The position numbers and the translations under genes are program-made. Below are positions 49,246 through 59,476 of a stretch of 62,102 nucleotides of DNA, piece by piece. The stretch spans positions 1 through 62,102 of the forward strand of contig NZ_JAIMJA010000024.1 of the NCBI RefSeq assembly GCF_021295315.1, given 5' to 3'. Every line of letters starts with the position of its first letter. Position 1 is the stretch's first letter. The stretch comes from Motilimonas cestriensis (GTDB lineage: Bacteria > Pseudomonadota > Gammaproteobacteria > Enterobacterales > CBDFNC01). The notes below the pieces were generated by a model, which saw only the letters and a program-made list of their open reading frames with translations, was not told the origin of the DNA and made no database searches.

Positions 49246-49961
49246 ACTCCTTTCTTCGCAATCAGTTGTAACCGCTCTTGATGAGCCAGTAATTCATCAG
49301 CCCCCGCAGACACCACTTTCAACGGTGCTCGGTCTGCTGCCAACCGTTTTATCCCCTGTTGATTGGTTTGTTGTTGGCTTTCTGATTCTTGTGACAAATT
49401 GAGTGCGGTCTGCCCGCCCGTCATTAATAAATATACATCTGCCAAAATCTCGGCATCAAGTAATGCGCCGTGTAAGGTTCGGTGAGAATTATCAATGCCA
49501 TAGCGATCACACAATATGTCGAGGTTATTACGTTTACCGGGGAAAATTTCTTTCGCCATTTGCAAGGTATCGGTCACCTTACAGAAGTCCTCGGTCTTGC
49601 CGATGCCTGTTTTGAGTTTATCAAACTCATAGTTCATAAAGCCGACGTCAAACGGTGCATTGTGTGCAATGATTTCTGCGTCTTTAATAAATTCAATAAA
49701 CTCAGGCGCTATTTGGCTAAAACTCGGCTTATCGCGTAAAAATACATCAGTGATCCCGTGAACGCCGATAGCTTCAGCATCAATTTTACGATCCGGCTTA
49801 ATATAAACATGATAATGGCGACCCGTTAAACGCCGATTAACAAGTTCAACACAACCTATCTCGATAATGCTGTGATTCAGGTAATGAGGTCCCGCATCAA
49901 AGTTCATACCCGTTGTTTCGGTATCAAGAACCACTTGTCTCAGGGTCTGCTCTGTGTTCAT
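49227..49961 (-). CDS. dnaQ: DNA polymerase III epsilon subunit (proofreading exonuclease)
   Basis: A 244-residue 3'-5' exonuclease of the DnaQ family. Exo I (VLDTETTGM), Exo II ([15 protein letters not shown]) and Exo III ([15 protein letters not shown]) are present, and the C-terminal tail that binds the alpha subunit follows. It is divergent from rnhA with 42 bp between the start codons, the same layout as in E. coli. Confidence 0.96.
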   Translation of the reverse strand: MNTEQTLRQVVLDTETTGMNFDAGPHYLNHSIIEIGCVELVNRRLTGRHYHVYIKPDRKIDAEAIGVHGITDVFLRDKPSFSQIAPEFIEFIKDAEIIAHNAPFDVGFMNYEFDKLKTGIGKTEDFCKVTDTLQMAKEIFPGKRNNLDILCDRYGIDNSHRTLHGALLDAEILADVYLLMTGGQTALNLSQESESQQQTNQQGIKRLAADRAPLKVVSAGADELLAHQERLQLIAKKGVCLWSD

Positions 49962-50003
49962 ATTTGTCTCATCTTGTATTTTAATAGTCTTAGTCTAACA
50001 AAA

Positions 50004-50474
50004 ATGAATAAACAGGTTGAACTTTATACTGACGGATCTTGCCTCGGTAATCCCGGCCCAGGTGGCTACGGTGTGGTACTTAAATATCAAGGGCATGAAA
50101 AAGAGCTAGCGCAAGGGTTTGAATTGACGACCAATAATAGAATGGAGCTACTAGCGTGCATCGAAGGGCTTAACGTATTGACGCGCCCTTGCCAAGTCAC
50201 CCTAACCACTGATAGTCAATACGTGAGGCAAGGGATCACTACTTGGATCCACGGCTGGAAAAAGCGCAACTGGAAAACGGCCAATAAGACGCCCGTAAAA
50301 AACGTCGATCTCTGGAAGAAACTAGACTTAGCGAGCCAGAAACACCAAATTGATTGGCGCTGGGTTAAAGGCCATTCAGGCCATCCAGAAAATGAACGTT
50401 GCGATGATTTAGCAAGACAAGCGGCAGAGTCTAATGACTTGCTACCTGATACCGGGTATTTGGATTCTCTTTAA
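50004..50474 (+). CDS. rnhA: Ribonuclease HI
   Basis: RNase HI cleaves RNA in RNA-DNA hybrids. The ATG at 50004 ([20 protein letters not shown]) gives 156 residues, the usual size; the frame is open further up but that part lies in dnaQ. The catalytic carboxylates are seen in [24 protein letters not shown] and NERCDDLAR. Confidence 0.97.
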   Translation: MNKQVELYTDGSCLGNPGPGGYGVVLKYQGHEKELAQGFELTTNNRMELLACIEGLNVLTRPCQVTLTTDSQYVRQGITTWIHGWKKRNWKTANKTPVKNVDLWKKLDLASQKHQIDWRWVKGHSGHPENERCDDLARQAAESNDLLPDTGYLDSL

Positions 50475-50475
50475 A

Positions 50476-51228
50476 TTACTTTAATTTGGGAGAACGGCGG
50501 CTTGAGCCTTTATAATTCGCAAATGGGGCAGCGGATAAAATTGGCCGCTTAAGTCGCCATTTTTCTTTAACTGGCGTGATCGGCCGAGTGCATTTTTTAG
50601 CCACAATAAAGTAATTATCGCACAGTAAAGGAAAGCATTTCTGTCCCATCTTCTCACACCAGTCCATGCTATGGCCTCGCGTCAAAGAAAAACCAAAGCC
50701 AAACTTATCATCAAGTAACACCTCAAAACCCAGTAAATTCAGCCAATCTTTGATCCGCGCCGGGGTAAACATTTGGCTATTAACAGCTAAATTATTGCGA
50801 CTAATAGGAATATATTGGCTAATACCATGCCAGCTAATAGGATTAAAGCCGCTCAGGATCAAAAATCCGTCGGCTGTTAAGACCCGCTCAACCTCTCGCA
50901 ATAACTGATGGGGGTCGCGAGAAAAATTAATCCCATGAGCCAATAAGCACACATCGATACAAGACTCTTGTAATGGTAGCGCATGGTGTTTCGCTATCAG
51001 TCCAGCCACGCCCTCGCCAGTAGTAATATTAACTTGATGTCTAATCGTGCAAGAAGCCGTATTAAGTTGGGCACTCAAAGGGCCTAACTTAATTAGGTGA
51101 TAGCCAAACAATTGTGGGCACCAAGTGTCTAAGCGATGCTGTAATTCTTGATGCAGCCAATCACCTGCTGGCAATTCAGACCAGTTTAAAGGGTAGTGGA
51201 TCTTTCGATTGGTTTTCGCTGGACGCAT
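50476..51228 (-). CDS. yafS: SAM-dependent methyltransferase, YafS-like
   Basis: A 250-residue class I methyltransferase. The motif region LLAHGINFSRDPHQLLREVE followed by LTADGFLILSGFNP is typical of the Methyltransf_11 fold. E. coli YafS occupies the same place, between rnhA and gloB; its substrate is unknown. It is convergent with rnhA (1 bp between stops) and divergent from gloB. Confidence 0.85.
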   Translation of the reverse strand: MRPAKTNRKIHYPLNWSELPAGDWLHQELQHRLDTWCPQLFGYHLIKLGPLSAQLNTASCTIRHQVNITTGEGVAGLIAKHHALPLQESCIDVCLLAHGINFSRDPHQLLREVERVLTADGFLILSGFNPISWHGISQYIPISRNNLAVNSQMFTPARIKDWLNLLGFEVLLDDKFGFGFSLTRGHSMDWCEKMGQKCFPLLCDNYFIVAKKCTRPITPVKEKWRLKRPILSAAPFANYKGSSRRSPKLK

Positions 51229-51377
51229 GAAATTCTCATATGATTAGAGTACGTTAAGATTAACACATCGCCTATTCGCTGCAATCAACCAAAACAGATC
51301 AATTGATGCTAGATGACTCGCATTAATACCCAATTTCAGTATAAGCTTGGCATAGGTAAATATATGAGTAAGAAACG

Positions 51378-52202
51378 ATGATCCAGATTATGCCCATTTC
51401 TGCATTTAGCGATAACTATATCTGGCTAATTGCTAATCAAGACACCCGTCAGTGCGTGCTAGTTGACCCCGCAGATGGTGAGGCAGCATGGCAGCAAACA
51501 CAAGCCCAAGGCCTGACTATATCGGCCATATTGTTAACACATTATCACCTAGACCACATGGGTGGCGTCGCTTTTTTGCAACAACAGCACGACACGAACA
51601 TCCCCGTCTATGGGCCGCTATGGCAAGATACACCGATAGGAAAAAAGGCACCAACGAAACAACCAGTTAAAGAGAACTTCATTGCAGTCAAAGAAGCGAC
51701 TGTTATTACCATTGAAGCTATCAACCTGACATTAACAGTACACTGTGTGGCTGGACATACCTTAGAGCATATTAATTATCAGTGTCTGATTGATGGCCAA
51801 CACCACGTTTTTTGCGGCGATAGCTTATTTTCTGCTGGGTGTGGGCGGGTATTTGAAGGCACGATGCAACAAATGCTTAATTCGATGAAGCACTACCGCG
51901 CACTCCCCGATGATACTTGGCTTTATCCCGCTCATGAATATACCCAAAATAACCTCGCTTTTGCTTACAAAGTAGAACCAGATAATCAAGATATCCAACT
52001 CACCATTAGGCAAGTCGCCAAGTTACGCCAGCAAGGACTCCCCTCACTGCCGGTACAATTAAGTAATGAAAAAAAGGTAAATCCTTTCTTGCGCTGGGAT
52101 CAAGCAGAAGTACAACAAGCCGTTCAAATTCAACGAGCAACACCTGACAGCGATGCCCTAAGCGTGTTCAGTGGCCTACGAATATGGAAAGATGCGAGTT
52201 AG
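51378..52202 (+). CDS. gloB: Hydroxyacylglutathione hydrolase (glyoxalase II)
   Basis: GloB hydrolyses S-lactoylglutathione to lactate and glutathione, the second step of methylglyoxal detoxification. The binuclear metal site motif THYHLDHMGG (H55, H57, D59, H60) of metallo-beta-lactamase enzymes is present, with the later histidines in GHTLEHINY and PAHEYTQNNL. The C-terminal HAGH domain is complete; 274 residues is slightly longer than average. Confidence 0.96.
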   Translation: MIQIMPISAFSDNYIWLIANQDTRQCVLVDPADGEAAWQQTQAQGLTISAILLTHYHLDHMGGVAFLQQQHDTNIPVYGPLWQDTPIGKKAPTKQPVKENFIAVKEATVITIEAINLTLTVHCVAGHTLEHINYQCLIDGQHHVFCGDSLFSAGCGRVFEGTMQQMLNSMKHYRALPDDTWLYPAHEYTQNNLAFAYKVEPDNQDIQLTIRQVAKLRQQGLPSLPVQLSNEKKVNPFLRWDQAEVQQAVQIQRATPDSDALSVFSGLRIWKDAS

Positions 52203-52264
52203 TTCCTTGATTAGCGTGCGTCGCTTCACTAACATGTGACCAATTTTTTACGAAGCGGATTATT

Positions 52265-53827
52265 ATGAAACTACCTCTGGCTCTTTCATTAACCTTATTA
52301 CTCGTTGGTTGTCAAACAACTACGGAGCAACAGGATGCGCCAGAGCTGGCCGTCACTAAGCCATCTGCAAAACCAGACGATACACATCAAGTTTTACCCA
52401 AGCCGACAGCTAAGCCGAAGCGAATAGTCAAATTAACGCCGCCACCCGAGTCTGACTTATGGCAAGTGATTGAGCAAGGCTTCCAACTTGAAGAGATCAA
52501 TAACGATCGAATCGAACATTATCGAGATTGGTATTTGCAGCATCCAGACTATATGCGCCGAATTTCAAAACGCGCCGAGCCTTTTTTATATCTGATTGTT
52601 GATGAAATTAATAAACGCAATATGCCACTAGAATTGGCGTTATTGCCTGTGGTAGAGAGTGCTTTTGACCCGTTTGCTTACTCTCACGGACATGCCTCTG
52701 GTATGTGGCAATTTCTATCTGCAACCGGCAAGCGTTTTGGTTTACAGCAGGATTGGTGGTATGACGGACGTAGAGATGTTGTTGCTTCGACCAATGCTGC
52801 CTTAGATTACCTCACGTACCTAAACGAAATGATGGATGGTGATTGGTTACATGCCATTGCATCATATAATGCGGGTGAAGGCCGTGTTTTACGGGCAATC
52901 AAGAAGAACAAAAAAGCTGGCAAGCCCACAGATTATTGGAACCTAGATTTACCAAAAGAAACTCGCGCCTACGTGCCAAAATTGCTAGCGCTAGCGGAGC
53001 TCATCCGCAATAACGAACAATACCATATGCCAATGCCGCCATTAAAAAATGAGCCTAGATTGCGCACCGTAAATACCGAATCGCAAATTGATTTAGCTTA
53101 TGCAGCACGATTAGCGGGTATGGATGCTGAAGAGCTGATTCAACTCAATCCAGGCTTTAATCGCTGGGCGACTTCCCCATTAGGTCCGCATGAGCTACTG
53201 CTACCCATTGAAAATGCAGAGCAATTTGAAATTGCGCTATCAGGTGTTCCTAAATCAAGTCGAGTTCAATGGCAACGTTACCAAATAAAAAGAGGCGACA
53301 CCATTGGTGGTATTGCGCAAAAATTCAATACCGAATCATCGGTTATTCGCTCTGCTAATAATATTAAAAACAACAAAATTCGAGCCGGTAAATTTTTACT
53401 GATCCCAGCTTCAGCTAAAATTGCTACCGCAAAAACAGTCGCCCCTGTTAAAGGCCAAGCGATCAAGCCCAACCAAGTTGCAACCACTCATCTGGTTAAA
53501 TCAGGTGACACCTTGTGGGATTTAGCTAAAAAATACAAAGTGAAGCCACAAGACTTAACAAAGTGGAATGGTTTATCGAAAAGCTCGACCCTTAGAATTG
53601 GCCAGAGGTTAAAAATTTACTCTGCCAATACTATACATATTAATACGGTGACATCGGAATTAGCCAAACCAATGATTTATACCGTAAAAAGTGGCGATTC
53701 ATTGGGGGTCATTGCTCAGGCACATAAAGTCAGCATCGAGGATTTACAGCGCTGGAATAATATCGATAACCCAAGAGGACTCCAGCCCGGCCAAACTTTA
53801 GAGATCCGTGTCGCAGACGCTCGTTAA
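52265..53827 (+). CDS. mltD: Membrane-bound lytic murein transglycosylase D
   Basis: A 520-residue lipoprotein (LLLVGC, C16) that cuts peptidoglycan. The SLT domain (about 110-240) has the catalytic glutamate E131 in LLPVVESAFDP and the family motif SGMWQF. Three LysM peptidoglycan-binding repeats follow (about 340-384, 410-454 and 470-516), each with the (V/I)K(R/S)GD(T/S) start. The gene order gloB-mltD is as in E. coli. Confidence 0.95.
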   Translation: MKLPLALSLTLLLVGCQTTTEQQDAPELAVTKPSAKPDDTHQVLPKPTAKPKRIVKLTPPPESDLWQVIEQGFQLEEINNDRIEHYRDWYLQHPDYMRRISKRAEPFLYLIVDEINKRNMPLELALLPVVESAFDPFAYSHGHASGMWQFLSATGKRFGLQQDWWYDGRRDVVASTNAALDYLTYLNEMMDGDWLHAIASYNAGEGRVLRAIKKNKKAGKPTDYWNLDLPKETRAYVPKLLALAELIRNNEQYHMPMPPLKNEPRLRTVNTESQIDLAYAARLAGMDAEELIQLNPGFNRWATSPLGPHELLLPIENAEQFEIALSGVPKSSRVQWQRYQIKRGDTIGGIAQKFNTESSVIRSANNIKNNKIRAGKFLLIPASAKIATAKTVAPVKGQAIKPNQVATTHLVKSGDTLWDLAKKYKVKPQDLTKWNGLSKSSTLRIGQRLKIYSANTIHINTVTSELAKPMIYTVKSGDSLGVIAQAHKVSIEDLQRWNNIDNPRGLQPGQTLEIRVADAR

Positions 53828-53843
53828 GCCGGTCAACCTTCTC

Positions 53844-54737
53844 TCATAGCGGTGAAAATGTCATTATTAATGGCTGGTGATCTGAACCTTGGTCGAGTGA
53901 GCTAAAAGCCTGCTCGACCTTGAGTCCCCTATAGTAAACATGATCCAAAGGCATCCCCATCACGCGTAAGCGGTGGTCGGGCGCAAACGTAACTGAGCTT
54001 AACCCTAACCTTGCCAGTAGACTATCTAACAAGTCTGTACGCGCTTGACTCCAGGTATTGAAATCTCCTGCAAAAATAACCGGTCCTTGATGAGCCTCAA
54101 TAGTTTGTAATAAAGGTAATAATTGTGCCTTTAATGCCTCTGTTCCCAAGGTGAAATTGATACCATGAATGTTTATTAGCAACAAAGGTAAATCTGAGCC
54201 TTGCCAAGAGTATTTTACCGCAAGAGCTGATTTAGGCACCCGAATATAAGGCTCTGCCATCAAGCTAATACACACCTGCTCAGTTATCTCTTTAGCAAGT
54301 GTTTGTACACCAAATGCGGTATCTCCCACTTGGAATGCATTAACCAGCACACCATGCCACTGTCGCGTTAACCAGTACTGATTGGTTGCTTCGTTAGCGA
54401 CGGCCTCTTGTAACATAAGTACATCTGTGCTCTGGCTTAATTTATCAAGCGCGGTGCGCCATTGTAAGTCTTGATACTTATATATATTCCACACAACCAG
54501 CCTAAATCGCGTAGGAATCGCTTTACTGGGCATATTAATATTTTTCGCGTGAAGTGCTTGCCACTGTGGGCAGCTAGCAGTGGCGTGAAAGCCACTAGTC
54601 GATAGTGAGTACACACTACTATTTAAAACAAAGTTATAATTGACTGAGAAAATAAATATGCACATCACTAAAAGTATGATGATAGGAAAAATGAATTTTT
54701 TTAACTGGCCATTTGTGTTTTTTAACATTTTTTTCAC
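53844..54737 (-). CDS. Endonuclease/exonuclease/phosphatase family protein, YafD-like
   Basis: A 297-residue protein with an N-terminal membrane helix (about 15-35) and a C-terminal EEP fold (VVWNIYKYQ, LQEAV, LINIHG, FAGDFNTWS and GSDHQPLIMTF), which holds the metal-binding and catalytic residues of this hydrolase superfamily. E. coli yafD lies in the same region, and the two proteins are similar in layout. Its substrate is unknown. I choose the GTG start at 54737 because an AGGA ribosome-binding site fits it; an ATG 9 bp downstream is the alternative. Confidence 0.82.
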   Translation of the reverse strand: MKKMLKNTNGQLKKFIFPIIILLVMCIFIFSVNYNFVLNSSVYSLSTSGFHATASCPQWQALHAKNINMPSKAIPTRFRLVVWNIYKYQDLQWRTALDKLSQSTDVLMLQEAVANEATNQYWLTRQWHGVLVNAFQVGDTAFGVQTLAKEITEQVCISLMAEPYIRVPKSALAVKYSWQGSDLPLLLINIHGINFTLGTEALKAQLLPLLQTIEAHQGPVIFAGDFNTWSQARTDLLDSLLARLGLSSVTFAPDHRLRVMGMPLDHVYYRGLKVEQAFSSLDQGSDHQPLIMTFSPL

Positions 54738-54786
54738 AAAAGTTTCCTATACTGGAATACCACGCCTTGGGCATCGAGGAATATCT

Positions 54787-55014
54787 ATGAGCAATAAACG
54801 CTATAAAGTAACCTATTTCGATCAAGATGGCTGTAAGGAGCAAATGACATTAGAAACTCCTTATTATATTTGCCGCGACTCAGCGACTGACTTATGCGTA
54901 TTTGATGAGCAGGGCTGCATTGGCAATGAGGCCTTATTACAGAATATGTTAAATCAGAATTTACTCCAATCAAAAGCGTCCTGCGTGGTAAATGTCGAGC
55001 CCCTATTAATATAG
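54787..55014 (+). CDS. Small conserved-looking protein, unknown
   Basis: A 75-residue protein (start MSNKRYKVTYFDQDGCKEQM) with a GAGGA ribosome-binding site before the ATG. It has three cysteines in the first 60 residues, no signal peptide and no membrane helix. The frame is open further upstream but that part overlaps the divergent YafD-like gene. The start is 49 bp from that gene's start. I do not recognise the family. A weak GC-stem with a TTTGTTT tail follows at about 55028-55054. Confidence 0.65.
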   Translation: MSNKRYKVTYFDQDGCKEQMTLETPYYICRDSATDLCVFDEQGCIGNEALLQNMLNQNLLQSKASCVVNVEPLLI

Positions 55015-55052
55015 GGACGATGCTGATGGGGCCAAACATTCAGCCCCTTTGT

Positions 55053-56381
55053 TTATGATCTGATCTGTTTAATCAAAATTTTAGAGTTACGTTGAAAGTT
55101 ATACATCGATTTCTTTTTATTCGGTAAGTCGTTTACATCCGCAGGCATAAAACCGCGCTCTCGAAACCAGTGGATACTTTGTGTGGTCAGTACAAATAAC
55201 TTGGTTAAACCCAACTTTATTGCTTGAGCTTCAATGTGGCGAACCAAGCTATCACCACGGCTACTACGGCGATATTTAGGATGACTGACTACACAAGCCA
55301 ACTCGGCCATGGAGTCTTCCACAAAGGGATACAATGCGGCACAACCAATCACCATGCCATCTCGCTCCACTATAGTGAAACGTTCAATTTCCGACTCCAA
55401 CAGTTCACGCGAACGTTTAACTAAAATACCACGCTCTTCTAAGGGTTGGATTAATTCCAAAATACCACCGATGTCATCAATATTGGCATTTCGTACTTTT
55501 TCATAACTTTCGGTGACAATTTGAGTGCCGACACCATCGCGAGTGAACAACTCTTTCAATAGCGCACCACTTTCTTGATAGCTAACAAGATGGCTTCGCT
55601 TCACACCAGCATAACAAGATGCTACCGCCGCTCTTAAATAACGCACCGTGCCGGTGTCTGTTTCACTTACTTGTAACGACTGCAAACGTGCTTCTGCTTC
55701 TGAGGGCAGCATTTCGTTTATCACTCGATCTTTATCGTCCAGTACTCCTTGGTTGGAGCAAAAACCGATGATCTTATCTGCCTGCAAGCCAATAGCGACT
55801 TGTGTTGCCACCTCTTCCGCAGATAGATTAAATGCTTCACCTGTCACCGAATAACCAATAGGTGGAACCACCACGATCGCGCCTTGGCTCAATTGCCAAC
55901 GGATGCTTTCCGTGTCAACGCGACGAATGTTACCGGTATGACAAAAATCGACCCCTTCTTTCACTCCGATAGGCTGAGCAACAACAAAATTTCCAGACAT
56001 CACATTGATGCGAGCGCCCTGCATCGGCGAGTTCACAACTCCCATGGAAAAGGTGGCCTGAATATCAATCAGCAACTTGCCAACGACTTGTTTCACTGCC
56101 GTTAATGCAACGTCATCAGTGATACGTAAGTTATCGATAAAGCGACTTTGTACATGTTGGGTTTCCAACGCCGCATCAATTTGCGGACGAAAGCCAAACA
56201 CCAACACCAGCTTTACACCTAAACTATTAAGCAAAGCAATGTCACTGACAATTTCAGGGAAGTTCTCATGCTCGAGGGCTTCCCCCCCGACCATCAACAC
56301 AAAGGTCTTATTGCGATGGGCATTTATATAGGGGGCTGATTGACGAAAACTACTAACGATTACATCCGTATCTTGTGCCAA
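55053..56381 (-). CDS. argA: N-acetylglutamate synthase
   Basis: ArgA acetylates glutamate with acetyl-CoA, the first step of arginine synthesis. The protein has an amino-acid-kinase-like N-terminal domain (about 20-285, [18 protein letters not shown]) and a C-terminal GNAT acetyltransferase domain (about 295-440; [14 protein letters not shown] acetyl-CoA loop). 442 residues fits the classical ArgA. An ARG box lies upstream, as expected for arginine repression. Confidence 0.95.
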   Translation of the reverse strand: MAQDTDVIVSSFRQSAPYINAHRNKTFVLMVGGEALEHENFPEIVSDIALLNSLGVKLVLVFGFRPQIDAALETQHVQSRFIDNLRITDDVALTAVKQVVGKLLIDIQATFSMGVVNSPMQGARINVMSGNFVVAQPIGVKEGVDFCHTGNIRRVDTESIRWQLSQGAIVVVPPIGYSVTGEAFNLSAEEVATQVAIGLQADKIIGFCSNQGVLDDKDRVINEMLPSEAEARLQSLQVSETDTGTVRYLRAAVASCYAGVKRSHLVSYQESGALLKELFTRDGVGTQIVTESYEKVRNANIDDIGGILELIQPLEERGILVKRSRELLESEIERFTIVERDGMVIGCAALYPFVEDSMAELACVVSHPKYRRSSRGDSLVRHIEAQAIKLGLTKLFVLTTQSIHWFRERGFMPADVNDLPNKKKSMYNFQRNSKILIKQIRS

Positions 56382-56450
56382 TGATCATTACTCCAATGAA
56401 TTGCGACTAAATACATTGTAACCGAAGCTCAGCCTGAGTTCAGTTACAAA

Positions 56451-56468
56451 ATGGAATTTTTATTCACT
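56451..56468. promoter_or_regulatory. ARG box (ArgR operator) upstream of argA
   Basis: The 18-bp site reads ATGGAATTTTTATTCACT and agrees with the ArgR consensus wnTGAATwwwwATTCAnw at all but one fixed position (G for the first T). It lies 70 bp upstream of the argA start, within the 97-bp gap to the next gene. Repression by arginine-bound ArgR is inferred. Confidence 0.75.
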
Positions 56469-56478
56469 TTTTTAGAAT

Positions 56479-59427
56479 TTATATTAGATTTGAGAAACTG
56501 CGATTAAGTAGCTCGGTTGCTTCTAACGCACTTACCGGGCGGGAAAAATAGTAACCTTGTAGCTGGTCACACCGACGCCCCTGTAAAAAAAGCATTTGTT
56601 CTTTTGTTTCAACGCCTTCAGCAACCACTTTTAAACCAAGAGTATGAGCCATAGTAATGATCGTAGCGACAATTTTCGCATCATCATTATCCGAAGCCAA
56701 CTGGGCAACAAAACTACGATCTATTTTTAATGTGTGAATAGGAAATCGTTTCAAGTAACTCAAAGATGAATACCCTGTACCAAAATCATCCAATGAGATA
56801 TTAATCCCTTGCCGACTAAACTGCTCCATCACAAGAATAGCGGATTCGACATTCTCCATTAACATACTCTCGGTAATTTCTAGCTCCAAGTTTGAAGGCT
56901 GGATCCCTGAGTTTTCAATACTTTCAGAAATAACTTGAGCTAAACGGGCAGAAATAAACTGCTTCGGTGATAAGTTTACAGCTACTTTTAACTCGGTATA
57001 ACCCAACTTAACCCATTCGCCGGCTTGTCGTGCTGCTTCTAAAATAATCCACTCACCAAGAGGCTCTATTAATCCCGTCTCTTCTGCCAAAGGGATAAAC
57101 TCAGCAGGCGAAATATAACCAAATTCTTCATGTTGCCAGCGGATCAAAGCTTCAAAACCGACAATATCTCCCGTATCCGGCAGTACTTTTGGCTGATAAA
57201 ATAACTTAAGTTGGTTATCTGCCACCGCTAAATTAAGAGCTTTAGTGAGCTGTTTTTTATGCTCAATCGCTAAGTTCATATCTTGATGAAAATAACTTAC
57301 TTTCTCACCTAAGGCCTTTGCCTGTTGCAACGCAAATTGCGCTGCGCTATTTAGACTTTCTAGGGTATCGCCATCACGCGGGAAAATCGCCACACCTAAA
57401 GAAGCACTGAGACTGATAGCTTCTTCTGCTAGCATAAAACGTTGCTTAAATACGTCCAACACGCGAGCGACTTTGTCTTCAAGAATGTTCACCTGATCAA
57501 TATTGGGGACGACTAAAGCGAATTCATCCCCACCCAATCGAGCCAAGGTATCTTGCGGTGATAAAACCTGACCAAGTGCAGCTGCGATATCTTTTAAAAG
57601 ACTATCCCCGGCGACCAGACCATATTGATTATTGATATCTTTAAAGTTATTTAAGTCCAGTATAATTAACGCAACGTGTTGATGTGACTTTTCAGCACTT
57701 AAAATTCTATTTTTAAGTCGACTTTGAAATAGCGTCCGATTTGGGATCCCGGTTAATAAATCTCGCATCGATAAGTACTTAACTTGCTTCTGAGCTTCTT
57801 TTTGCTCAGATATATCAAAGAATGTAATCACGTGATGGGTCATAGCAGCATTATGCTTAATGACACTAATTTTTACCCAAGCAGGAAACATTTCGCCATT
57901 TTCACGCTTCGACCATATCTCTCCCTGCCACTCTCCTTCCGCATAAAGGTTATGCCACAAAGTTTTATAAAATAGCTGAGTATGGTGCTCAGTGAAGATG
58001 AAATTTGGTTCTTGCTGCAGTACGTCGGCCTCAGTCAGGCCAGTGATCATAGTGAAAGCAGGGTTTACCTTAATACATCGATTTTTACTGTCGGTAACAA
58101 TAATCGCCTCAGACAAGGTATCAAACACTTGTGCGGTCAAACGCAGTTCTTGCTCATAATCAAATTTTAGGCTGTAATCGCGTAATACAACGACAACACC
58201 TGCCGAACGCTTATCCTGCTGCAAAGCTGTTGCTTGGTACTCTACATAGATAACGCGGCCAGAAAGGGTGTCGAGCTTGGCTATAGACCGCTTGGAAGCG
58301 ACAGACTTCTGATACAAAACATCATCAATTCGACTGTTTGCTTTAAGGTGAGATGCTTGTCCATCCATATCAATGAAGGATAAAAATTCATTATAGGGAT
58401 TGCCGAGAAGTTGATCTGATTTATCTCCCAATAACAACTGAGCAGAGGGGTTAATAAAACTAATGTATCCGTCTGGGCCGATACCAAAAATCCCATCCGC
58501 CACACTGTTTAATAATGTTTGATTAAATTCGTATAAATGTCGAACATCAAGTTCGGATATCTTACGTTGTTCAATTTCTGTAACCATCAAAGATTTTTGC
58601 TGCAGGAGCTCATCGGCAAGGGTTTCTAAGCTAGAGCCTAAGCGACTGAATTCATCATCACGACTGAAATCAGGCCCCTTATTAAAGTCAAATATCGCCA
58701 ACTGTTGCGCATAGTCGCTCAAACGCGAAAGAGGCTTAATAATACTTCGAATAACAAAATATGCGACCAGTAAAGCGGCAGTAAGGAAACCAATGAGGGA
58801 GGTTAAATAAATTGTCTGCGCGCTATTGAGGTTGTTGTAAAGTCGGTCTCCACTAGCGTCTACCTGTTGCTTGGTTAGCATTGCCCTTTTTTCAAGTATC
58901 TGTTGAAGCTCTCTAGATTGCTCTAACCAACTTGCATATACCATATTAAATTCTTGGACGGCATCCATTTGATAAGGGTCGGCGCTTTCTAATAAGGATA
59001 ATAACGCGAAGGAATTATTAATAAATAACCAAATGGGCTCACCTAATTGGGCTAAAGCTATCAAGTCTGTATTGATATCTTCATCAGAGGCCCCCGCCTC
59101 CATCATCCCCCGCTTTACATCTTGTAGCCAAGCTTGATGAACAAAGTGTAGCTGTGATAACGCATATCTCACTTCACCTGTTGCATACTTCTCGGCTTGA
59201 AAGTTGTCTTTATGGCGCTGTAACTGGGCTTCACGGATATTCGATTTTGCGCGCTGTAACAAAAAACGAATTGAGTGGACCTTCTCTTGGTCCACCAATT
59301 GAACATTAAGAAGCGTTTGCGCGTTACTTTTAACTGTTAAAATATAAAAGTAACTTATCAACCCTGTCGCACTTGCCAGCAGTGCCACCAGAATGTAGGA
59401 ATAAATCAAACGACTTTTTAACTTCAT
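56479..59427 (-). CDS. Membrane sensor with HAMP, two PAS, GGDEF and EAL domains
   Basis: A 982-residue protein. Two membrane helices (about 8-30 and 206-228) border a periplasmic helical domain; then come HAMP (about 228-285), PAS (about 295-420), PAS (about 430-545), GGDEF (about 550-715) and EAL (about 725-975). Both signatures are intact: GGDEF at 632-636 and EAL at 759-761, with DDFGTG, KIDRSF, AEGVET and QGYYFSRP in the EAL part. The protein could make or break c-di-GMP; the net activity cannot be read from sequence. The ligand of the sensor part is unknown. Confidence 0.9.
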   Translation of the reverse strand: MKLKSRLIYSYILVALLASATGLISYFYILTVKSNAQTLLNVQLVDQEKVHSIRFLLQRAKSNIREAQLQRHKDNFQAEKYATGEVRYALSQLHFVHQAWLQDVKRGMMEAGASDEDINTDLIALAQLGEPIWLFINNSFALLSLLESADPYQMDAVQEFNMVYASWLEQSRELQQILEKRAMLTKQQVDASGDRLYNNLNSAQTIYLTSLIGFLTAALLVAYFVIRSIIKPLSRLSDYAQQLAIFDFNKGPDFSRDDEFSRLGSSLETLADELLQQKSLMVTEIEQRKISELDVRHLYEFNQTLLNSVADGIFGIGPDGYISFINPSAQLLLGDKSDQLLGNPYNEFLSFIDMDGQASHLKANSRIDDVLYQKSVASKRSIAKLDTLSGRVIYVEYQATALQQDKRSAGVVVVLRDYSLKFDYEQELRLTAQVFDTLSEAIIVTDSKNRCIKVNPAFTMITGLTEADVLQQEPNFIFTEHHTQLFYKTLWHNLYAEGEWQGEIWSKRENGEMFPAWVKISVIKHNAAMTHHVITFFDISEQKEAQKQVKYLSMRDLLTGIPNRTLFQSRLKNRILSAEKSHQHVALIILDLNNFKDINNQYGLVAGDSLLKDIAAALGQVLSPQDTLARLGGDEFALVVPNIDQVNILEDKVARVLDVFKQRFMLAEEAISLSASLGVAIFPRDGDTLESLNSAAQFALQQAKALGEKVSYFHQDMNLAIEHKKQLTKALNLAVADNQLKLFYQPKVLPDTGDIVGFEALIRWQHEEFGYISPAEFIPLAEETGLIEPLGEWIILEAARQAGEWVKLGYTELKVAVNLSPKQFISARLAQVISESIENSGIQPSNLELEITESMLMENVESAILVMEQFSRQGINISLDDFGTGYSSLSYLKRFPIHTLKIDRSFVAQLASDNDDAKIVATIITMAHTLGLKVVAEGVETKEQMLFLQGRRCDQLQGYYFSRPVSALEATELLNRSFSNLI

Positions 59428-59476
59428 TTAATTTTCCCTCTGCAATTATTAAATCGAGACAAGGTTATCAAACGCC

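Noticed and set aside
49872-50003. N-terminal extension of rnhA
   Set aside because: The extension overlaps dnaQ antisense and is not part of the RNase HI family; the ATG at 50004 gives the conserved start.
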